64,000 bases of DNA from BRH-c25 sp012519325 (GTDB taxonomy: Bacteria; Bacillota; Clostridia; Lutisporales; Lutisporaceae), in assembly GCA_050950645.1 (NCBI GenBank), contig JBMNHZ010000010.1, forward strand, positions 1 through 64,000, read 5' to 3'. Positions 40,226 to 48,587 of the stretch are shown here, piece after piece. Made by a program: the position numbers and the translations under genes. Each line of letters opens with the position of its first letter. The stretch's first letter is position 1. The notes below the pieces were generated by a model that was not told the DNA's origin, did not search any database, and was given only the letters and a program-made list of their open reading frames with translations.

Positions 40226-42077
40226 TCAAATTCACTCCTTTTGATTTAAAATATTCTTCTCTCTCTTTCGAGAGCTTTGCCTTTTGCTGATAGTATCCAA
40301 GAATAAATTCTCCCTGCTTTTCAATTGAAAGGGTATCTGGAAATCCTCCAAGATCATCAATAAGTGAGAGGGTATCTTCTAATAAAGATTCCACCTCTTT
40401 GTATCCTCGCTTTTCTCTCTCAATCTTTGGCATATGTGCCTTTGTGGCCATTTCCACCAGCATAGCTAATACAACTTTTGGTGCTGCAATAGCTCCTCCA
40501 AAATACCTTTTTGTTACAGTAGCAGACATATCTCTTGAGATTGCTCTTTTTTGTATCTCTTCCAAAATAGCTAATAACTTTCCTGATTGATATGCAGGAT
40601 CCCGTCGTCTTTCAATCAATTCTTCCATCAATTCATCTCCTCCCTTTCTATAAGTTAGATATAATTTGATTGTACTTGCTAGCAACTCCTCAACATAAAT
40701 CTTGTTATCATATTTACCCTCCTTTTTATCACTTTGCATCACTTGCACACAAAACCTTCTAACAGCAGAATGTAAAATCGCATACGCTGGTAATTCACCT
40801 AAATAAGCAGTTCTAACCAGTGATTTTACTATGTTAGGATCATTTGTGTCCATGATTTCAAATAACATCTGAATAGTATACGGTTTCCCTTTTTCCCCAT
40901 TTATACTTGTAATATTCAGCGCATTGAAATATATAGCTAAATTTGTCTTGATTTTATCTACAGAAGCTTTAACAAAGTCTCTTATCACAATTCTTCCAGG
41001 CCCATTGGGCGAAATAATAAGAATATATACTTCGTTCTCATTAATATTTAAAGAACTTCTTATCCCTGTCCAAGGGGAGTTTAGGAAATCATTTAATAAC
41101 TGTTCTGTCGTCTCAATCTTGATCCTATCAGTCAACTTTAATGGTGTTAATATGGGGTCAAGAATACTAATCTCTTCCTCCATGCTTGATATTTCTGCTT
41201 CTTCCTTTATCCAAAAAATAGCATCCAAATTGCGTGAACTATCCATATTCACTCTACCTTGTGCTGTCTTATCGTTAAAAATCGTCTCGATATAATTGTT
41301 GTTAATAAGATATCCTAATGCCTTAGAAATCCTTTCTGCGCATTCTAAACAGATTCCAAGCGAGGCATTTTCATTCTTGTAACGGTAAGAAACAAATGCA
41401 TCTTTATTAACACTAGTAAATGGTCTTGAACTGCCTCTATATACGAATTCTGACGTAACTTTTCTTATCAAAAAGTCATTATTTCCGCATATATTACATT
41501 GATTTTTTTGTTTAAGACATAGATCTTGCTTAACAAATTCTTTCCAGAATGCTTTGATCTCTATATGCTCAAATAAATACTTACCCTCCAGTTCTCCTTT
41601 CTCGTAAACAAATGCAACCCAATCCTTATTTAAGAGTTTTTTACCTATTGCAGATTTTTCAACTATATGCTTTATGTAATCCAAATTATCTATTATATAC
41701 TTTATTGCTTCCAGCAATAATGGATCAGTAATAGAATCTGAACTAAGCAATTTTGAAAGTAATTTTATATATTTTTCATGTTTTTCTGCGGCTTTTTTAT
41801 CAATTTTATCTTCATTTACTCTTTCTATCCCAAAAACATAGCCGCTTTCATCAGCCAGCGGATACGGCTTAACACCGCTGGATCTAGATAACTTTGGGCG
41901 TGGTCTATTTTCATTAGAAGAATACTCAGATACCATTATACTGTCTTCTAAGTCTTTATCAGGAAATATATGTACAACAATACGAATTGGAGATGAGCTA
42001 TATTCATTGTATCCTATTGGAATTAGTTTACCTTCCCTATCCAATTCATTACCTTTGTCAATTAGCTCCTTAAGCAT
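40218..42077 (-). CDS. cas8c: Type I-C Cascade large subunit Cas8c (Csd1)
   Basis: This about 619-residue subunit recognises the PAM and helps recruit Cas3. Family hallmarks are the PLADESGYVFGIER block near residue 65 and the C-terminal signature SATVTKRYFGGAIAAPKVVL followed by LSIEKQGEFILGYYQQKAK. Two zinc-like CxxC pairs occur (CNICGNN and GICLECAE). I choose the ATG at 42075-42077, which overlaps the cas5 stop by 8 bp and has a GGAGGGG site, over an ATG ten codons upstream inside cas5. Confidence 0.95.
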   Translation of the reverse strand: MLKELIDKGNELDREGKLIPIGYNEYSSSPIRIVVHIFPDKDLEDSIMVSEYSSNENRPRPKLSRSSGVKPYPLADESGYVFGIERVNEDKIDKKAAEKHEKYIKLLSKLLSSDSITDPLLLEAIKYIIDNLDYIKHIVEKSAIGKKLLNKDWVAFVYEKGELEGKYLFEHIEIKAFWKEFVKQDLCLKQKNQCNICGNNDFLIRKVTSEFVYRGSSRPFTSVNKDAFVSYRYKNENASLGICLECAERISKALGYLINNNYIETIFNDKTAQGRVNMDSSRNLDAIFWIKEEAEISSMEEEISILDPILTPLKLTDRIKIETTEQLLNDFLNSPWTGIRSSLNINENEVYILIISPNGPGRIVIRDFVKASVDKIKTNLAIYFNALNITSINGEKGKPYTIQMLFEIMDTNDPNIVKSLVRTAYLGELPAYAILHSAVRRFCVQVMQSDKKEGKYDNKIYVEELLASTIKLYLTYRKGGDELMEELIERRRDPAYQSGKLLAILEEIQKRAISRDMSATVTKRYFGGAIAAPKVVLAMLVEMATKAHMPKIEREKRGYKEVESLLEDTLSLIDDLGGFPDTLSIEKQGEFILGYYQQKAKLSKEREEYFKSKGVNLNG

Positions 42078-42816
42078 CAAACCCCTCCAGTCTGTACAAT
42101 TCATCATACATTTCTCTTGGGATTATTAATCTCCCATTTTCAATATTGCCTTTGAAAAAAATATGCTTAGGTATTCCCCATACAACATTCCTCTCTTTCT
42201 CTCCTCGATGCCTAATAAATTGAATACTATCATCATTCTTGCTATTTGCACCTACTTGACAAAATGCAGTGTCAAAATGCATACTGCCTACTTCGATATT
42301 TATATCTTTACGCTCGCTTATATCCTTTTCGTCAGCTTTCTTGAAATATGCCGTGCATTCCCTTGTCCCTAAATATGGCCGCTGAAAACATCTTCCTTTC
42401 TCAAGTCGCCTTTCAATTTGTTCAATATATCCTTTTTTATTAGTCTTTGATGATTGCTTTACACGAATATCTGCAAACACCAAATAAGATGGATTTTTTA
42501 AGAACAGGCTTGTCCTTTGCGCTCTTCTTTTCTCATCGTCAATAATAAATGTATTAATTTGTGGACTTTGCTTATCATTTAACTCATTCCGCATAATTGA
42601 TATTTCTTTAATCTTATTAAGTACCCATATTTCGCGTATTTCCCAACGTATTTCAGGTTTCCAAAAAATCGCTTCCAAAGCCCCCCTTGCGGCAGAAGGT
42701 GTCATTATCGGGTAGGTTACTCTCTCTACCTTAAACTCCGGCCGGGTAAAACATGCCAAGTCTCCCCAAAATTTCACTGCAAAAACGTAGTTTTGTACAT
42801 TTACATTACTACTCAT
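42070..42816 (-). CDS. cas5c: Type I-C Cas5 (Cas5c), probable crRNA-processing nuclease
   Basis: This about 248-residue Cascade subunit replaces Cas6 in type I-C, cutting pre-crRNA in the repeat and holding the 5' handle. It starts NYVFAVKFWGDLACFTRPEFKVER in two parts, followed by TYPIMTPSAARGALEAIFWKP, the conserved Cas5c N-terminal ferredoxin-fold pattern. No cas6 gene is present, which fits. The ATG at 42814-42816 has GGAGG 7 bp upstream; an in-frame ATG two codons earlier overlaps that site. Confidence 0.94.
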   Translation of the reverse strand: MSSNVNVQNYVFAVKFWGDLACFTRPEFKVERVTYPIMTPSAARGALEAIFWKPEIRWEIREIWVLNKIKEISIMRNELNDKQSPQINTFIIDDEKRRAQRTSLFLKNPSYLVFADIRVKQSSKTNKKGYIEQIERRLEKGRCFQRPYLGTRECTAYFKKADEKDISERKDINIEVGSMHFDTAFCQVGANSKNDDSIQFIRHRGEKERNVVWGIPKHIFFKGNIENGRLIIPREMYDELYRLEGFDA

Positions 42817-42827
42817 ATGCATCCCTC

Positions 42828-45023
42828 CTATACAATAAAATCACATGGGTCAAAGGTAAAATCACCAATACCCTTTATTTCATCATATAATCCCTCCCAA
42901 ATGAATAATCCTTCTACGATTTCTTTAACAAGGCCATCATAATATAGTTTTCTTGCCTCATGCTTATAGATATTAATAATAAATGGCTGAAGTTTTCTCC
43001 AAGTCTCCCTCTTTGGATTATTTCTCCATTCATTGAGTGCTTTTTCATATTCTCCGTATTTCACTATAACAGGCACTGTATTACTGTTAATCAGTTTATA
43101 TCGCAGTGCAGTTTCAGGATAATTCAGTTTTTCCCTTAACTCTTGTATGTTCTCCTTGTCAAGATTTCTGCCCAATTCATTATATATACGCTTAAAATAT
43201 TCATCATATATTTGAGGAATGGATAAAATATCTGGATCATCATATTTCTTAAGAATTACTTTAGCTTGTTCTGTGCCAACAGCATATGAACCACGAGGTT
43301 GCTTACTGTCTTCCAATTCAAAAATTACTACCTTCCCTTTAACTTCCGGATCACGCCATTCCCTATTACATCTTCCTGCTGCTTGCACAATTCTTTCTAG
43401 CGGGCCAATTTCTCGATATACTACAGGGAAATCAAGATCAACACCCGCCTCAACTACTTGTGTGCTTATTAATCTTACAACATTACTACTATTTATAGCC
43501 AATGAATCTCTAATCTTCTGAAGAACTTTCCTACGATGAGCTCCACATAATAATGTTGAAAGATGTAAGCATTCACCTTTATTAAAACTATTTATGAGCT
43601 CAATAGCTTTCTCCTTTGTATTAAATATAATTAAAACCTGCTTTTCGTTTTCAATTTCCTTTTTCAATTCATCCATTGTAAAAACTTTTTGTGGCTGCAA
43701 GTAATCTACTCTTTTTAGTTTTTTAAAGTGCTCAATATAATTTGGTACTATTTCTTCAATTTTCCGACCTACAAATTCAGTAAATTTTCCCCCTTCAAGA
43801 GCAGGCTGGGTGGCTGTACAAAATACTACGGAAGAGCCATAATTATCTACCAAATCCTTTAGAACCTGAAAAGTAGGTATTAACAATTCCATTGGCAATG
43901 CTTGAATTTCATCAAGGATTATTACACTTCGCGCCAGGCGATGAATTTTTCTGCATTTTGAAGGATTATTTGAGAATAGACTTTCAAATAGCTGGACAGT
44001 TGTTGTAACAATTAATGGCATGTCCCAGTTTTCCTCGGCTAGTGTTAATAGGTTTTTCTTATTTACTATATCTTCATTTTCGTCAATAATAACTTGGCTA
44101 TGATGCTCTAAAAACACTCCTTCGCCAAAAATATCCCTGAACACCATTGCAGTTTGATCAATAATACTTGTATAAGGTAATGCAAATATCACCCTTTGCA
44201 GTTTATTTTCAACTGCATGTTCCAAAGCAAATGATAATCCACTTCGAGTCTTCCCTCCGCCAGTTGGCACTGTCAAACGAAAAAATCCTGGAGAATCTTT
44301 TGATTTCTTAACACAAGCCTCATATACTTCTCGCCGAATTGTACTTACTAATGATGAATCGTATTTCTTTGATTCTAGCAGTTGATTTTGATTATTTCTA
44401 AGCTTTAATGCCAATTCTTCTATATTCTTAATATTTTTTCTAATAATAGACTTTTCACATGTGAAATGTTGCTCAGTATCTAACCTATCTGCATCAATTA
44501 GCGCAGAATATATCATACGTACAAGCAATTCATTCTGCAATTTTGTTGTTTTTGGTTTTTTTAAATTCCCTATGTCAGGATAATTCTTTTTTAGCATATC
44601 TATCAATAATCCATACATCATTTTCAACATATCCATTTGTTTGTCATATTCTTTCTCTACAAGTTTTGACAGCAAACTTGAGATTTCACCTAAACCAGCA
44701 TGATGCCCGCCTATAATTAAACCCATGAATTCCTTAAATACTGGATAATACTTGATACATAATGTCGCACCCCATGGGGAGTGGGGAAACTTGAAATGAG
44801 ACTTCCCTTGATCAATAACTCTCAAGTATTCTTGAAATTGCGGATGTGATTTTCCAATATCATGTATTAGACCAATTAAATATGCAAGATTATTAAATTG
44901 TCCATTATAGAAATCACTGGCAAATTCTTTTGTTTTTTCCGCAACGGAGACCAAGTGATCATTCAGGTTATGCCACTCATTCTTATTATTTCTTGTATGA
45001 GCGAATAATAGACTTTTTTCCAT
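42828..45023 (-). CDS. cas3: CRISPR-associated nuclease-helicase Cas3 (HD domain N-terminal)
   Basis: This 731-residue effector unwinds and degrades DNA marked by Cascade. The N-terminal HD nuclease has His23, LIGLIHDIGKSHPQF (His54-Asp55) and GGHHAG. The helicase part has Walker A VPTGGGKT (about 255), IILDEIQAL, FCTATQPAL and STQVVEAGVDLDFP with QAAGRCNREW. All expected motifs are present. It is the first cas gene, started by TAGGAGG and ATG at 45021-45023. The genes after it run cas5c-cas8c-cas7-cas4-cas1-cas2 with overlaps or very short gaps. Confidence 0.97.
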   Translation of the reverse strand: MEKSLLFAHTRNNKNEWHNLNDHLVSVAEKTKEFASDFYNGQFNNLAYLIGLIHDIGKSHPQFQEYLRVIDQGKSHFKFPHSPWGATLCIKYYPVFKEFMGLIIGGHHAGLGEISSLLSKLVEKEYDKQMDMLKMMYGLLIDMLKKNYPDIGNLKKPKTTKLQNELLVRMIYSALIDADRLDTEQHFTCEKSIIRKNIKNIEELALKLRNNQNQLLESKKYDSSLVSTIRREVYEACVKKSKDSPGFFRLTVPTGGGKTRSGLSFALEHAVENKLQRVIFALPYTSIIDQTAMVFRDIFGEGVFLEHHSQVIIDENEDIVNKKNLLTLAEENWDMPLIVTTTVQLFESLFSNNPSKCRKIHRLARSVIILDEIQALPMELLIPTFQVLKDLVDNYGSSVVFCTATQPALEGGKFTEFVGRKIEEIVPNYIEHFKKLKRVDYLQPQKVFTMDELKKEIENEKQVLIIFNTKEKAIELINSFNKGECLHLSTLLCGAHRRKVLQKIRDSLAINSSNVVRLISTQVVEAGVDLDFPVVYREIGPLERIVQAAGRCNREWRDPEVKGKVVIFELEDSKQPRGSYAVGTEQAKVILKKYDDPDILSIPQIYDEYFKRIYNELGRNLDKENIQELREKLNYPETALRYKLINSNTVPVIVKYGEYEKALNEWRNNPKRETWRKLQPFIINIYKHEARKLYYDGLVKEIVEGLFIWEGLYDEIKGIGDFTFDPCDFIV

Positions 45024-45605
45024 AATAATCCTCCTATAACATTTAATTTTATCTGCTAAATCTAATGCCCTGTCTCAATACATATTTGCTAATATCTTTT
45101 CTGAAAAAATAAAGCCTCTATTTGTGTGTTTAAAACTAGATGAATACTATTATATTAAAAGTTCCAGTGCTTATTACAAGATTCCCTTTAGAATAAGCCT
45201 CTCATGATTATGTTCTATGGCATATAGCATTCAACACAGTCGAGCAGGTAGGAGGGTAATATAAGAAATGTTGATACCAAGCAAACAGCTTAACATTTTA
45301 TGTGCTAACTGCAAAGTGGCTTAAGCAACATAAAAGCTTAGTTTGTGTTATCTTGATAATCCTATATACTACCTATAAATGAAGGATTAAGATGAAAAGA
45401 AGAATCTAGCTTTGCTTTTAAAAAACTGTATCGACATATGATGGCATTTTCCAACACTCAACCTATATAAATCATATAACTTTTTATAAATGAGAATTTA
45501 TTAATAATTTCCTTTAGTATCAATGCATTACTTATATTTACTTATAATTATAACATTTCCAAAAATGTATATCAATGTAATTTGCAAAACTGCATAATAT
45601 AGAAT
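45024..45605. other. AT-rich gene-less region upstream of cas3
   Basis: No credible coding sequence is seen in these 582 bp. The part near cas3 should hold the cas promoter; a TTGAGA box with a TAAAAT about 20 bp further on (minus strand, 45030-45090) is a weak candidate. Nothing else was recognised. Confidence 0.6.
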
Positions 45606-45650
45606 AAGAAGTCTAAAAATGGCATTTTCGCTGCGCATTTTAGACTTCTT
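45606..45650. repeat. Long hairpin (about 15-bp stem)
   Basis: AAGAAGTCTAAAAATG pairs with CATTTTAGACTTCTT, one base bulged, around a 14-base loop. It lies between the cas upstream region and the IS200-like element. It could be a terminator or a remnant of a small inverted-repeat element. Confidence 0.6.
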
Positions 45651-45720
45651 AGCTTATCGATTATTTCTGTAATCAATCATTAAGCTACAAAAAGCTTGCT
45701 TCGGATTGTATTTTAAATCA

Positions 45721-45880
45721 TAACTACCCGTAAAACGGGTAGTTTGCTCTGAGGCTATAAGCCTCTGTTACCGGCCAACGCCTAAAGACGCTGGCTTTCA
45801 CATTGTTCAAGCCACTATGCCGTTGCCACTTTTGCCGTCCCTGAAGGGACAAACGTATTACTTGCTACCCCTTGAAGGGG
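45721..45880 (-). other. Five-hairpin structured tail of the IS200-like element
   Basis: Five short hairpins occur in 160 bases: 45723-45743, 45751-45765 (GAGGCTATAAGCCTC), 45774-45795, 45837-45850 (GTCCCTGAAGGGAC) and 45868-45880 (CCCCTTGAAGGGG, reaching into the tnpA stop region). One is likely the transposase recognition hairpin. The set may form a structured RNA. Confidence 0.5.
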
Positions 45881-46313
45881 TCTTCATATTCTTTCACACT
45901 CAATTTGTCCACCATTATGTCGTGGTTTTCTTGCTCCTGTATATATTCCCTTATTGTTGCTTCATTTAGCCCTACTGTATCTACATAATACCCTCTACAC
46001 CAAAAGTGTCTGTTCCCATACTTGTGCTTCAAGTTCGCATGCCTATCAAATATCATCAATGAACTCTTCCCCTTTAAATATCCCATTATCTCTGCTACGC
46101 TGTATTTGGGTGGTATTCGTATAAGCATGTGTATGTGATCTTTGCAGCATTCTGCCTCTATTATTTGTATCCCTTTTCTCTCGCAGAGCTCTCTTAGTAT
46201 CTTCCCAATATCTTGCTTTATTTCCCATATATCATTTGTCTACGATACTTTGGTGCAAACACTATATGATATTTGCATTCCCTCGTTGCATGTGCTAATG
46301 TATTCTTATCCAT
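45865..46313 (-). pseudogene. tnpA: IS200-family Y1 transposase TnpA with one frameshift
   Basis: This is a short HUH-type single-strand transposase. The 5' part starts at ATG 46311-46313 (MDKNTLAHATRECKYHIV) and reads to about 46236. Here GGGAAATAAAGC would be GGGAAAATAAAGC in an intact gene, so one A is missing. The other part continues with CKDHIHMLIRIPPKYS, where HIH is the HUH motif, and NEATIREYIQEQ with the probable catalytic Tyr. The corrected product is about 150 residues, normal. As sequenced, it cannot make a full protein. Confidence 0.88.
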
Positions 46314-46393
46314 AGAGGATCCTCCTTTGTTTCATTAATGTGGTTGGCAAACCCACATCATTGTAACATTGGAGGTTTTACTTTTCTACTTGA

Positions 46394-46430
46394 AGCTAAA
46401 GCTCTTTAGCTCCCCCGGCATAGCCGGGGG
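46394..46430. repeat. Tandem hairpins at the upstream end of the IS200-like element
   Basis: AGCTAAAG...CTTTAGCT (46394-46411) is followed directly by CCCCCGGCATAGCCGGGGG (46412-46430, 8-bp GC stem). The latter is probably the left-end recognition hairpin of the element. Confidence 0.6.
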
Positions 46431-46450
46431 TTTATTGTTATACAAAACTA

Positions 46451-46474
46451 AAAAAAGGCGATTTCTCGCCTTTT
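46451..46474 (-). terminator. Rho-independent terminator of the PRC-barrel gene
   Basis: On the minus strand AAAAGGCGA and TCGCCTTTT form a stem followed by extra T residues, starting directly after the stop codon at 46475. Confidence 0.85.
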
Positions 46475-47260
46475 CTAATCTTCTGCATTTACTATTACTT
46501 TTACGATTGCGTTATTAACGATTGCGCGCTTTATCAAGTCTGCATCTATTATGGTTCCTTTATTGTATAAGGTTCCTTCAATCTCTATTTCCTCAAGCAG
46601 CTGCTTGCCGCACAAATATACATACTTTGCATCTATATTTGGAACGTCTTTTTTGTCTTCCTCATGGCATACCGGCTTTACCAGGCTGAATTCCGAGCTT
46701 TCCTCGCTTTTGTCCTCCGGCTTCAAACCTTCATCCTCCCAACTGATTTCCGGCCCTATATCCATAGAAATCTCATCTTCCGCACTTTCAGCCGGACATT
46801 CAACTGCTGCTTCGGCAGCCTCAGCTTCTTTGTCTTCTGGGTTCGCATCCGTACAGTCTGACTCTTCTTCCATATCAACCATTAACACTCTTTCATAGCT
46901 CACTATCTTTGACAATTCAATCTTGTATTTCTCTGTGTATATGTAACTGACAACAAATTTTTCGTCCGCCTCTATTCCCTGCACACATCCCAGATGCTTT
47001 CCCTTAAGATTATATACATCAATCATAGACCTCAAGGGTGATATATTTTTTGAAGCCATAACCATGACGGTAACATCCGGAATCATGACTGCATCGCTGC
47101 CGATGATTGCTCTTTCAATTGGAATGATAAAATGGCTCTCAGCATTTCCATGATATATGCAATTGACCCTATTGCCTTTGATTATCACTCCATCAACCGT
47201 TCCTGCGATTTCTGCCTCGTGAATTGCTATAATCGGTTGTCCCAATAGTTTAATAATCAA
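46475..47260 (-). CDS. PRC-barrel-like protein with an acidic linker
   Basis: This 261-residue protein has an N-terminal part (1-130) with two beta-rich repeats, including AGTVDGVIIKGNRVNCIYHG and MIDVYNLKGKHLGCVQGIEADE, that look like PRC-barrel modules. Residues about 131-200 are a strongly acidic linker (rich in Glu, Asp, Ala and Ser). A short C-terminal part has YLCGKQLLEEIEIEGTLYNKG. No signal peptide or membrane helix is seen. It lies 10 bp after the actin-like gene, so both are one operon. It may be an adaptor. PRC-barrel is my reading by pattern only. Confidence 0.65.
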   Translation of the reverse strand: MIIKLLGQPIIAIHEAEIAGTVDGVIIKGNRVNCIYHGNAESHFIIPIERAIIGSDAVMIPDVTVMVMASKNISPLRSMIDVYNLKGKHLGCVQGIEADEKFVVSYIYTEKYKIELSKIVSYERVLMVDMEEESDCTDANPEDKEAEAAEAAVECPAESAEDEISMDIGPEISWEDEGLKPEDKSEESSEFSLVKPVCHEEDKKDVPNIDAKYVYLCGKQLLEEIEIEGTLYNKGTIIDADLIKRAIVNNAIVKVIVNAED

Positions 47261-47270
47261 AAGCCGGCAC

Positions 47271-48410
47271 CTACCCTTCGATATTTGTCTTTACATCCCT
47301 GTACATCCTGTAATACATGCTTCCTACCACATTGTCATACTCTCCTATGTTGCTTTTCACGCAAATAAAGTCGTTGTTGAGATATTTGCTGAGATAATCA
47401 AAAAGTATCTTGCTTCCGCCGCCTGCAAATATTATGCTGTCACATGCACCCATAAACTTTATTTTTGAAAACTCCCTTATGTCCTTGCTGAGTTCATAAG
47501 CAAAAACATCAAAAACGTTTTTAACTATGGTGCTGAAATCAATGTCTTCTCCTTTTTTGCCCTTAAGCACCGAGTTGTTGAATCTAATCATGTTGTCCAC
47601 TTCAAAGCTGTATGGTTTCCTGTCCAGCTTGTCCCTGTAATTATTGTAAATAATTAAGGAGATTTTTTCGTAGCAGTCGAACATACCCTTTTCAAAGGTG
47701 TTGACCCCTGCTACCTTGAAACCGTCAAATGCAGCTACATTAATCTGACCGGAGCCAATATCCCAGACAATAGTCTTCATGTCTTCCTTGAATTCTTCTT
47801 TCAGGCTTCCGTCTTCGTTGACCGCATACTGGAAGAATGCTGCTATTCCTTCAGGGCACAGCACAACCTTCTCAATGTCGAATATTACTTCATATATTAC
47901 CTGCGAGGGGTTGAATATATTAAAGAATAAAACCTTCATGTTTCCCATCAGGTTCTCTGTATATTTATTTGCAGAGACTTCCTTATTCCTTGCATATTCT
48001 ATGAGCGGCTGATTGACTGTTAGGTCTATCTTCTGATAATTCTTGTTATATTTAGCAAGATTGTATGCAATGCCTGCAATTGTGCAGAACATTATTACAT
48101 CATCCGCGGCCTTCTCCTGATACCTGTTCCTATCCCTTATCAGCAGGCCTTTCTCTTCTGCAGCCTTCCCAACCAGCATCTTGCCCATTGATACGCCATC
48201 CTTGATTATTTCAACAAACATATTGTTAATATCGAGTTTTGCAGCATCGTTATTCCAGTCTGAAAGGTCGAAGTCGAAGTTCAATCCGTAGTTCAATTCT
48301 TTCTCAGGCTCAGATATGATTGTAGGAAAATCAAAAGGCTTTCTGGATTCCTCCATAATTTTCGTCAATCGATTTCCACCATCTGCAAAAATTTTAACTC
48401 GAGACTCCAT
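47271..48410 (-). CDS. Actin-like ATPase (ParM/Alp type)
   Basis: This 379-residue protein has the two-domain actin/Hsp70-fold ATPase pattern. Phosphate 1 motif is IFADGGNRLTKIM at the N-terminus, phosphate 2 is TIVWDIGSGQINVAAFDG, and the adenosine motif is FMGACDSIIFAGGGSKILFDYL. Such proteins (ParM, AlpA, Alp7A) form filaments that segregate plasmids, but some are chromosomal. The start is ATG 48408-48410, as AAGGAGG precedes it; an upstream extension of 72 codons is rejected. It is followed by the PRC-barrel-like gene and is divergent from a P-loop ATPase. Confidence 0.85.
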   Translation of the reverse strand: MESRVKIFADGGNRLTKIMEESRKPFDFPTIISEPEKELNYGLNFDFDLSDWNNDAAKLDINNMFVEIIKDGVSMGKMLVGKAAEEKGLLIRDRNRYQEKAADDVIMFCTIAGIAYNLAKYNKNYQKIDLTVNQPLIEYARNKEVSANKYTENLMGNMKVLFFNIFNPSQVIYEVIFDIEKVVLCPEGIAAFFQYAVNEDGSLKEEFKEDMKTIVWDIGSGQINVAAFDGFKVAGVNTFEKGMFDCYEKISLIIYNNYRDKLDRKPYSFEVDNMIRFNNSVLKGKKGEDIDFSTIVKNVFDVFAYELSKDIREFSKIKFMGACDSIIFAGGGSKILFDYLSKYLNNDFICVKSNIGEYDNVVGSMYYRMYRDVKTNIEG

Positions 48411-48491
48411 TAAAAGACCTCCTTCAATATTATTAAAAATGAATACAACTACTCTATAGTATACGATACTCCATATCTTCCCAGCAGCATA

Positions 48492-48507
48492 TAGGACTTT
48501 AGTCCTA
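48492..48507. promoter_or_regulatory. DosR/NarL-like palindrome in the divergent promoter region
   Basis: TAGGACTTTAGTCCTA is a 7-bp dyad around TT. Its core GGACTTTAGTCC matches the published DosR-type box pattern GGGACTWWAGTCCC, lacking only the outer G and C. It lies between the actin-like gene and the receiver-ATPase gene and may control both. No regulator of this type is in the window. Confidence 0.35.
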
Positions 48508-48587
48508 ATTTGTAACATAATGTTGAAAAAAAGGCCATTTTGTGGTAATTTCAAGGTGTGCAGCAACTTTACAAGGGGGGGGACAAA

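Larger units (their letters stand above)
45715..46432 (-). mobile_element. IS200-like (IS200/IS605 family) single-gene element
   Basis: It contains a frameshifted Y1 transposase tnpA on the minus strand and no TnpB reading frame. Both sides hold subterminal hairpins, as the family requires: CCCCCGGCATAGCCGGGGG at 46412-46430 on the tnpA 5' side, and ACTACCCG...CGGGTAGT at 45723-45743 on the 3' side. Exact ends cannot be set because the family makes no target duplication, so the coordinates are approximate. Confidence 0.75.

Noticed and set aside
37075..45023. Type I-B or I-A assignment of the CRISPR system
   Set aside because: Csd1/Cas8c and Cas5c are recognisable and no cas6 is present. The repeat ending in ATTGAAAT on the crRNA strand and the gene order fit type I-C.
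45715..46432. An IS605-type element with TnpB and a guide RNA
   Set aside because: No tnpB reading frame or remnant is present. Only tnpA and hairpins are seen, so the structured tail is noted without a guide RNA claim.
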